Positions 1 to 6,300 of a stretch of 7,104 bases of DNA are shown in pieces. Position 1 is the stretch's first letter. Every line of letters starts with the position of its first letter. The notes under the pieces are model-generated. The model was not told the DNA's origin. It made no database searches and saw nothing but the letters and a program-made list of their open reading frames with translations. The DNA lies in assembly GCA_002439755.1 (NCBI GenBank), contig DJPH01000037.1, positions 1-7,104 of the forward strand, read 5' to 3'. Made by a program: the position numbers and the translations under genes. This DNA is from Prevotellaceae bacterium UBA6417 (lineage in GTDB: Bacteria > Bacteroidota > Bacteroidia > Bacteroidales > Bacteroidaceae).

Positions 1-2957
1 TCAAACTTGTCGTTGAACTCGGTTGTCATCATTTCGTGCTTGCCTATCTTCTCTGCAGCGTCTATAATAGCTTTCAAGGCATCGCAGGCTTCCTTCATTC
101 CGGGGATGTAGTTATATTGTATGCGATCTTGTGTCATATCGCCGGGATACATCTGGAACTCTGTAAGGTTGAACGTGATACCGGTTACATCGGGGCTGTT
201 GAAGATACGTATGGGATCCTTGCCTGCGTGGGTGGTATTCTTGACAACGAAACGAATATACTTGTAGGAATCGCCAAGCTCGATGACAGGTGAGGTGTAG
301 GGCGTTTCCGTAACGGCAACATCTTCGGGGAAGCCTTCATTCAGTTCGGTGATGGCCGTCCATGATGCCTGGTCGGCATTGTCGGTGCTGGCACCGAGCT
401 CGTCGTCGTTGGTGGCAAAGATCTGAATGTCGTTGGGGTTGTCGTGCCAAATGCTTTCGTTATTGTAGTATTCGAAATAGAAGCTCTTAACTGGCTCGTT
501 CAGCTTTACCTGCAGGTTGTGGTATCCTGCGCCTGTGAAGTGAGATTTCAGACCTCCTTGATTATCCATAAATGCAATCCATTCGGCATCGGTGAGGTTT
601 GATTTCTGCATTTCAGCGTTCCAGAAAGAATGATATCTGGTGTTGTTGTCACCATCTATAAGGTAGGGTAGGGTGTCTTCCCACCATCCGCAGTTGCTGT
701 TGCTGCTCAACTGAGACACGTCGGTAATCAGCTTTGAGCCTACACCGGTTACGGCTTCATGCAGAGTCTTTGCTTTTGTGGTCAGTTCGGCGAGCTTATT
801 GTCGAGCGCGTCGCGGTCTACGTAGAGGTCATCGATGGCCTTGGCTGCAGCCATAAGGGCTTCGATATCTGCTTCTGTCACTGTTAGGTTGGCTATCTTT
901 GTTTGTGCTTCGGCCACGAGTTTGTCATAGGCATCGCAGGCTTCTTTCATGCCGCTTACCTTGTAGTATTCCGATGTTTCGGACGGTGTGCCATCGTAAA
1001 CCTGGAACTCGCTGAGGTTGAATGTCACGCCCGTGATGGAGGGATTTGCAAATCCGTCTTTGCGGTTTCCGCCGTCCATGGTAGACACATGCTTGACCAC
1101 GAAGCGCAGGTACTTGTAGCTGCCTTTGAGGTCGATGATGGGTGATTGGTAGGATACGGCGTTGTCGTTGCCGGGGAATCCGTATTCGTCTTGTGTCATG
1201 TCGACGATTTCGGTCCATTTCGAAGAGTCGGCACTGGCGGTACTTGCCCAAAGAGCGTCATCGTTGGTGCCATAGAGGGTGATGTGGGTGGGGTTGTCGT
1301 GCCAGCCGTCTGTGTTGTTGCGTCCGTTGAAACGGAACTTCATCTTGCTGATTTCTTTGCCGACATTTACCTGGATATTGTGCCAGCCGATGCCGGTATT
1401 AGTAGTACCGCTTTTAAAGGATTCGTCCCAAATGGAGTGATAGATGGTTTCGGTGTTGCCATCGATGAGGTAGGGGAGACCCCATGCTTCCGTGTTGCTG
1501 GCGAGCTGGTCGGCCGAAGTGATCATGGTTGAATAGTCATTGGCTTTCACACGTGACGAGTTTGTGTTGTCGATGGCTTTCTTCATATTGTCGGCCAGAA
1601 GTCGTTTGGGTCCCTGTTCGATTAATGATTTGATGAGTTCTTTATCCGTTATTTCCTTGAAACTCCATGCTGCCGTAGAGTTGGCTTCTGTGTTCCAGGT
1701 GCATATCTTGCCTTCTATACCGGCTCCGTTAGCGTGTCCCTGTGCCTCGTAAGCACGTTTGTTCTTGGTGTTGTAGATGTTATATTGCGCCCAGCCAAGA
1801 GGTTTGATGATCTGTTCGTATTTTGCATCGGGTTCTTTGGAGAGGCTCACCTGTGTATCAAGGGCATCGGTGAAGTTTCCGTTTTCGTCTGTCACGCATC
1901 TGAGGTATTCGGATGAAGCGACGTTCTGTATGGTGTAGTTGCCGTCTTGGAGCTTTCTGATGATGAAAGCGAACTTGCCGTTCTTTTCGTCGAGGTTGCT
2001 CCAGTAGAGGCGGCTGTCAAGGTCGGCATAGAGTGCTTTCTTTACATCGGGTTGTGTAGTGGCAAATCCCGTGTATTGGCTGATGATATAGTAGTAGCCG
2101 CCGTCCTTGAAGTCGACTTTTGATGCCACAGTTGCGTTGTAGGCATTGATCAACGTCTCTTTTGTTGTTGCGGCCGATGTCTCATTTCTATCAAAAATGT
2201 CTTGCTCTGCCTTGAGGAGGGCTTGGTTCAAGTCTTCCAGTTTTTGGGCATCTACACATCCGGGGTCGGTTCCTTTTACGAAAAGGTGAAGCTCGTTTTT
2301 GATTTTCCGGTAGTGATATTCCAGTGCTACAAGTGGAGAATTGCTCTCGATGGCCGGATATACCTGGAATTCGCCAATGTCAAAGTAGGGATAATTGCCG
2401 ACAGCTCCACCACCCGGAGTCTTTGTTACTGCAAAACGCAGGTAACGATAGGTATCACCGAGATCAATCATGTCGGATGTGTAGTCGGTGATGTCTTTTG
2501 CTGTGGGCATGTTCTTAATCGTGTCAATCTCCGTCCATTTCTCGGCATCGTTAGAAGCATACACAATCATTTCAATTGGGCGGTTGCCGTAGCCGTAGTC
2601 ATCGGCACGTTGACCCATGGTGAAGATAATTCGCTGCTGGGGCTGGTCTTTCAAGTCCACTTGCAGCCAGTGGGGGTGGTTGTCAGGTTCCGGAGCTGCT
2701 CCGTTCCATCCTGTTGTGAAAAACGTTACGCCGTTTCCGTCAATCAGGTTGGCATAACTTCCTTCGGCACTCGATCCGTTCGTTCCTGCCTTGAAGTCGC
2801 TGGAAAACTGACAGAGTTCAGGGTCATTGTCATTTGCATTAGTGACCAATCTCGCATTGAGATCATACGTCCAGTATGTTTCTCCGCTTGCGGGATTCCA
2901 TAAGACGCTGCACATAAGCAGTGTCAACAAGTAAAAGATTTTTTTTGTCATACGCAT
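1..2957 (-). CDS. Large secreted multi-discoidin (F5/8 type C) surface protein, 3' end outside window
   Basis: This frame stays open from an ATG at 2957 to the window edge, giving 985 codons without a stop. I read it directly from the minus strand. Order of parts: signal peptide (about 1-26); first F5/8 type C domain (about 35-202, with NLIDGNGVTFF, WLQVDL and YRYLRFAV); helical spacer (205-283); beta-trefoil-like domain starting at GGYYYI (about 286-434, with DGNYTIQN); helical spacer; second discoidin domain (about 476-656, with LIDGNTETIYHS, GWHNIQV and YKYLRFVVKH); helical spacer with GMKEACDA; third discoidin domain (about 742-939); a second GMKEACDA spacer running off the edge. By alignment with the upstream paralogue, about 475 residues are missing, expected to hold another trefoil, a beta domain and a sorting tail. 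Discoidin folds usually bind glycans or other surface ligands; I see no catalytic domain. Start choice: in-frame ATGs lie at 2984, 2957 and 2951, and 2957 or 2951 gives the best signal peptide. The role as a surface glycan binder is inferred. Confidence 0.9.
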   Translation of the reverse strand, partial: MRMTKKIFYLLTLLMCSVLWNPASGETYWTYDLNARLVTNANDNDPELCQFSSDFKAGTNGSSAEGSYANLIDGNGVTFFTTGWNGAAPEPDNHPHWLQVDLKDQPQQRIIFTMGQRADDYGYGNRPIEMIVYASNDAEKWTEIDTIKNMPTAKDITDYTSDMIDLGDTYRYLRFAVTKTPGGGAVGNYPYFDIGEFQVYPAIESNSPLVALEYHYRKIKNELHLFVKGTDPGCVDAQKLEDLNQALLKAEQDIFDRNETSAATTKETLINAYNATVASKVDFKDGGYYYIISQYTGFATTQPDVKKALYADLDSRLYWSNLDEKNGKFAFIIRKLQDGNYTIQNVASSEYLRCVTDENGNFTDALDTQVSLSKEPDAKYEQIIKPLGWAQYNIYNTKNKRAYEAQGHANGAGIEGKICTWNTEANSTAAWSFKEITDKELIKSLIEQGPKRLLADNMKKAIDNTNSSRVKANDYSTMITSADQLASNTEAWGLPYLIDGNTETIYHSIWDESFKSGTTNTGIGWHNIQVNVGKEISKMKFRFNGRNNTDGWHDNPTHITLYGTNDDALWASTASADSSKWTEIVDMTQDEYGFPGNDNAVSYQSPIIDLKGSYKYLRFVVKHVSTMDGGNRKDGFANPSITGVTFNLSEFQVYDGTPSETSEYYKVSGMKEACDAYDKLVAEAQTKIANLTVTEADIEALMAAAKAIDDLYVDRDALDNKLAELTTKAKTLHEAVTGVGSKLITDVSQLSSNSNCGWWEDTLPYLIDGDNNTRYHSFWNAEMQKSNLTDAEWIAFMDNQGGLKSHFTGAGYHNLQVKLNEPVKSFYFEYYNNESIWHDNPNDIQIFATNDDELGASTDNADQASWTAITELNEGFPEDVAVTETPYTSPVIELGDSYKYIRFVVKNTTHAGKDPIRIFNSPDVTGITFNLTEFQMYPGDMTQDRIQYNYIPGMKEACDALKAIIDAAEKIGKHEMMTTEFNDKF
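79..111 (-). repeat. GMKEACDA spacer motif, copy 1
   Basis: This stretch codes for YIPGMKEACDA after the third discoidin domain of the downstream gene. Related motifs follow each shared discoidin domain: 931-960 (same gene), 4826-4860 and 5678-5710 (upstream gene). Each begins a helical spacer of roughly 80 residues, so the repeated unit is a discoidin domain plus its helical spacer, about 265 residues long. Confidence 0.75.
931..960 (-). repeat. GMKEACDA spacer motif, copy 2
   Basis: This codes for SGMKEACDA after the second discoidin domain of the downstream gene, preceded by EYYKV. The DNA core (plus strand GCATCGCAGGCTTC) is shared with copy 1, so the two modules within one gene are internal duplicates, although the discoidin domains ahead of them have diverged. 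Confidence 0.75.
2880..2957 (-). other. Signal peptide of the downstream paralogue
   Basis: The product begins MRMTKKIFYLLTLLMCSVLW and continues NPASGETYW. A short basic n-region (RMTKK) is followed by a hydrophobic core of about 12 residues and a polar region. A signal peptidase I cut after ASG fits the small-residue rule at -3 and -1. The single Cys is preceded by Leu-Leu-Met, which does not match a lipobox, so a lipoprotein is unlikely. Export across the inner membrane is well supported; the exact cut site is not. Confidence 0.8.
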
Positions 2958-3019
2958 TATTGTTAATAAAATGGTTGTCTGCATTTCGTAATGTTGTGTT
3001 CATTTCGATGAAACATTCG
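2958..3019 (-). promoter_or_regulatory. A/T-rich leader without Shine-Dalgarno sequence
   Basis: The predicted untranslated leader ends TTTTATTAACAATA just before the ATG at 2957. No purine-rich Shine-Dalgarno sequence is present, which is normal for Bacteroidota, where an A/T-rich unstructured start region is typical. An in-frame ATG at 2984 lies inside the leader; using it would put MQTTILLTI ahead of the basic n-region, which is less signal-peptide-like. An in-frame TGA lies about 15 bases further upstream. Confidence 0.6.
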
Positions 3020-3024
3020 TGTTG

Positions 3025-3032
3025 CAAAGATA
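3025..3032 (-). promoter_or_regulatory. Bacteroidota -7 promoter element (TATCTTTG)
   Basis: The minus strand reads TATCTTTG from 3032 to 3025, an exact match to the Bacteroidota -7 consensus TAnnTTTG, followed by CA. Transcription would start near 3019, leaving a leader of about 60 bases before the ATG at 2957. No clear TTTG -33 box is found at 19-21 bases upstream (ATAC, AATA, AAAT instead), so the promoter may be weak or need an activator. Confidence 0.75.
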
Positions 3033-3058
3033 AGCCGTAATTTTAAAAGTCGTATTTA

Positions 3059-3067
3059 CCCCCCCCC
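3059..3067 (-). repeat. Homopolymer tract, nine G on the minus strand
   Basis: Nine uninterrupted C on the plus strand (G on the coding strand) sit in otherwise A/T-rich intergenic DNA. The tract ends 26 bases upstream of the TATCTTTG element, about -40 to -48 from the predicted transcript start. Tracts of this length can slip during replication. It could also be a sequencing-length error. Confidence 0.9.
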
Positions 3068-3084
3068 TATTTATGCGTTAAATA
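3068..3084. promoter_or_regulatory. Perfect inverted repeat, candidate operator
   Basis: The sequence reads TATTTA, spacer TGCGT, TAAATA: two perfect 6-bp arms with a 5-base spacer. It directly abuts the G9 tract and lies about 50-65 bases upstream of the predicted transcript start, a position suited to an activator site. A short A/T palindrome can arise by chance in such A/T-rich DNA, so its function is inferred. Confidence 0.4.
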
Positions 3085-3254
3085 AACATAAACAGCTTAT
3101 TTTGTCATCAAAAAGGCAGTTTCACAACGTTTTTTGAGCTTCGATAGTATTGCTTTTGTCGGTTTGTCATACCTACATTTATTTCCTCCTGCTGAATGGG
3201 CTGTTGTTTCGTTGGCCCGGCCCGATAGAGCCTGCCCTTATTCCTTTCAAGTGG
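3085..3254. other. Intergenic stretch without a convincing gene
   Basis: Between the terminator and the candidate operator no gene of credible size is seen. The minus strand has an AGGAGG at 3190-3185 that sits 6 bases before an ATG-TAG start-stop pair and 14 bases before a 20-codon frame (3170-3108, MTNRQKQYYRSSKNVVKLPF). Neither is supported as a gene. Confidence 0.5.
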
Positions 3255-3285
3255 AAAAAAGCGCAGGCCGTTTGCCGACCTGCGC
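3255..3285 (-). terminator. Intrinsic terminator of the upstream paralogue
   Basis: On the minus strand, 3285-3261 reads GCGCAGGTCG, loop GCAAA, CGGCCTGCGC. That is a 10-bp stem with one T-G wobble. It is followed directly by six T (3260-3255). It starts 37 bases after the TAA of the upstream gene, the expected place. The plus strand has no T-run after the hairpin, so it works in one direction. Confidence 0.92.
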
Positions 3286-3322
3286 CTCGATTGAGAAAAG
3301 TTATTAATTGTACAGTTCGTGA

Positions 3323-6300
3323 TTACTTCACGGCAATCTTTTTCTTACCGATGATGTAGATGCCTTTCTTCAGACCCTTTTGGGCTTCGGTGGCCTTGAC
3401 GTTGCGCTTGAGGAGCTTGCCGTCGATGCTGTAGACATTTACCTTGTCGGTGGCTTTGGTAACGATGAACGGTTTCACTGCCGTTACTTGGTCTGCGGTT
3501 TCCAGAACGAGGTCGGCTTCGCCTTCTTCGTTGACAACCTTCTTCGGGTCGATATAGCCGTAACGTCCGCTGATGAATTGGTTGGCCGTGCTTGCAGCGA
3601 GCTTCCAGCTTGTGGTTGCGGCATCATAGTTGAAGATACCCATGCCCGGAGCTGCCACTGTCATGCCCTGCAAAGTACCGATGAGTCCGTTGGCAACGAT
3701 GGCAGATGTGTCGGTAACGGTTGCCGGCAGGGCAAAGGAAATCGGTTTCAAATCTGTGTTGTTGCCGGCTTTGAAATCATTGACGGCAATGATGAAGGGT
3801 TCACCGGCTTCAAAGGAAGACTTCTCCTTCAGCTCGAGGCGGCTGCCTGCTTCCGTTGCTGTGAGGCTCTTCACGGCATAGGTCTTGACCTTGGCTCCGG
3901 TGAGGCCTTCGTTGATTTCTGCAAGTCCGTCAACGGCCCACGGAAGAACCATGGTGTTGAGGCTGTTGTCGAAATAGTAGGATATAGTTACCACGTCGTT
4001 TTCTACAGGTTTGAAGATAAACGACTGTTGCTCGCCTCCGTCATACGGATAGTTGAGAACCACTAAATTGGTCTTGTCCGTCTTGAGGCAGTCGAAGGGG
4101 TCTTCAACACCTACCTGCTGCATCTTGAATTTGCCGTTGCCATAATAATAGATGTTGTAAGGAGTCTTCTCGTGCGACATCAGCGGCGAGAGATTGGCAC
4201 CCTGTCCGCGGTAAGCGCCAAAGTACTGTCCCGTACCCATGTTCTGGATGGCATAGCAACCGAATGCATCACCTGTTGGTTCCTGTCCTTCAATAGGTAC
4301 GAGGCGCCAGATGGCATAGGGGTCGAAAGCGGGGTCGGCAGTTTCGGTTGGATAGCCGCCTAAGTGCAGCTGGTCGCCTGTCGATGTGCTGCCCAGGAAG
4401 ATGGGCTGTCCCTGCGTATATTCGAGAGTCGATCCTCCGAAGATGTTGTACCATTTGCCGGGTTCAAGCTTACCCACATGCGTCATGAATGTCTTGAAGG
4501 CCTCTTTCAGCTGTGTCATGGCTTTGTTGATCTGCTCCTTGGTTGGACTGACAGGGCTTACACCGCTCTTGGCTTCGGTAACGGCATTGGCGAAAGCATT
4601 GATGGCGTCTTCGCTATCCACATAGCCCAAGCCGTAGTTATCAGTACTTACCACCGATTTGGCGATATAGCTTTCACGATAGGTCTTGGCCAGTGCTGCC
4701 AGTTCCGTGGTGTCGGCATAGAGAGCTTCCACGGCATTGATGGCTGCTTCGAACTTGTCGTTGAACTCAGAAGTCACCATTTCGTGTTTGCCCATCTTGT
4801 CGGCTACGTCGAGAATGGCCTTCATGGCATCGCAGGCATCCTTCATTCCTGGGATGTAGTTGTATTGGATGCGATCCTTGTCGAGGCTCGAGTACATCTG
4901 CCATTCACCTACATTCCATGTAATACCCGTGATTTCGGGGTTGGCAAATGTACGGTAGGTCTGTGTGCCTTCCATGGCAGTGTGCTTGATGACAAAGCGA
5001 ACATACTTGAAGCTTTCACCGCTTTCGAGTTTCAGGTCGGGAGATGTATATCGTGCGCCTGCTTCAATGCCCGGAAAACCTTCGGTCAGCTCTTTCAGCA
5101 ATGTCCATTTGTCTATGTCGGCCTGGTCGGTCGATGCCCCCAGATTATCGTCATTGGTCACATAGACTTCTATGTCGGTCGGGTTGTCGACAATGGCAGT
5201 TCCGGTACGCCCTATGTATTCAAACCAGAAGCTCTTGACGGGCTCGTTGAGTTTCACCTGCAGGTTGTGATAGCCTGTTCCGGTATGTATTGAGTTGGCT
5301 TCACCGTCCATCGTTGCAATCCATTCGTCGGCAGTGATGCCGGCATTTTGCATGGCGGTGTTCCATATGGAGTGGAAGTTGTTGTGATAATCGATTACTC
5401 CGTCTATCAGGTGCTCGAAGCTTGAATGGTTGTTGGGGCTGCTGTTGTTGCTGCTCAACTGGGCTGCATCGGTGATAAGTGTGATTTGAGAGCCCGAAAC
5501 GGTATTGTAGAGCTTCTTTGCCTTTGTGGTCAGTCCGGCCAGTTTGCTATCGAACACGTCACGGTCAACGTAGAGGTCGTCGATGGCTTTGGCAGCTGCA
5601 TTGATGGCCTCGATGTCTGCTTCCGTCACTGTCAGGTTGGCCATCTTCTCCTGTGCCTCGGCCACGAGCTTGTCGTAGGTGTCGCAGGCTTCTTTCATGC
5701 CGGCCACCTTGTAGTATTCCGACGTTTCGGCAGGTGTGCCATCATAAACCTGGAACTCGCTGAGATTGAAAGTTACACCTGTGATGGAGGGAACTTTGAA
5801 TGCATCTTTGCGGAGTCCGCCGTCCATGGTGGACACATGCTTTATAACGAAGCGCAGATACTTGTAGCTGCCTTTAAGGTCGATGACGGGCGATTGGTAG
5901 GACACGGCATTGTCGTTGCCGGGGAATCCGTATGCTTCTTTGGTCATGTCGACGATTTCGGTCCATTGCAGCGAGTCTGCGGCTGCAGTGCTAGTAGCAA
6001 GATTGTCGTCGTTGGTGCCGTAGAGGGTGATGTGGGTGGGGTTGTCGTGCCAGCCGTTGGTGTTGTTGCGTCCGTTGAAGCGGAACTTCATCTTGCTGAT
6101 TTCCTTGCCAAGGGATATCTGGAGGTTGTGCCAGCCGATACCTTCTTCAGTATTGTCATCTCCCATGATTGCATTCCACTCTGAGTGGAAAATGGTTCCG
6201 GTATTGCCATCGATGAGGTTGGCCAGGTTGCCATCCTGGGCTTTCGAGTTGCTGGCTATCTGGCCGGCCGAAGTGATGAGAGCCGTGTAGTCGTCGGCTT

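Larger units (their letters stand above)
1..2105 (-). repeat. Paralogous segment, copy A (downstream gene)
   Basis: This part of the downstream gene aligns collinearly with about 4749-6820 of the upstream gene, at an offset near 4750 bases with few small indels. It runs from the trefoil-like domain (GGYYYI) through two discoidin domains to the spacer motif EFNDKF. Most differences in the best-conserved stretches fall at third codon positions, showing an old duplication under protein-level constraint rather than a recent copy. Confidence 0.9.

Noticed and set aside
925..1251. 108-codon minus-strand frame
   Set aside because: It is an out-of-frame shadow inside the downstream discoidin gene, Arg-rich and without motifs.
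2202..2903. 233-codon plus-strand open frame
   Set aside because: It is antisense to the signal peptide and first discoidin domain of the downstream gene, and no signal, motif or promoter supports it.
2911..2925. Lipoprotein signal around the Cys in LLMCSV
   Set aside because: Residues -3 to -1 (Leu-Leu-Met) do not match a lipobox, whose -1 residue should be small such as Gly or Ala.
3380..4066. 228-codon plus-strand open frame
   Set aside because: It is antisense to the C-terminal domain of the upstream gene and has no domain match by eye.
4364..5293. 309-codon plus-strand open frame
   Set aside because: It lies entirely antisense to the well-supported discoidin gene, has no recognisable domain, and is rich in Cys, Val, Gly and His as expected from reading the complement of Asp/Ala/Thr-rich coding DNA.
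5426..6184. 252-codon plus-strand frame resembling the plus-strand frame at 903-1145
   Set aside because: The similarity between the two antisense frames simply mirrors the paralogy of the minus-strand genes and is not independent evidence of coding.
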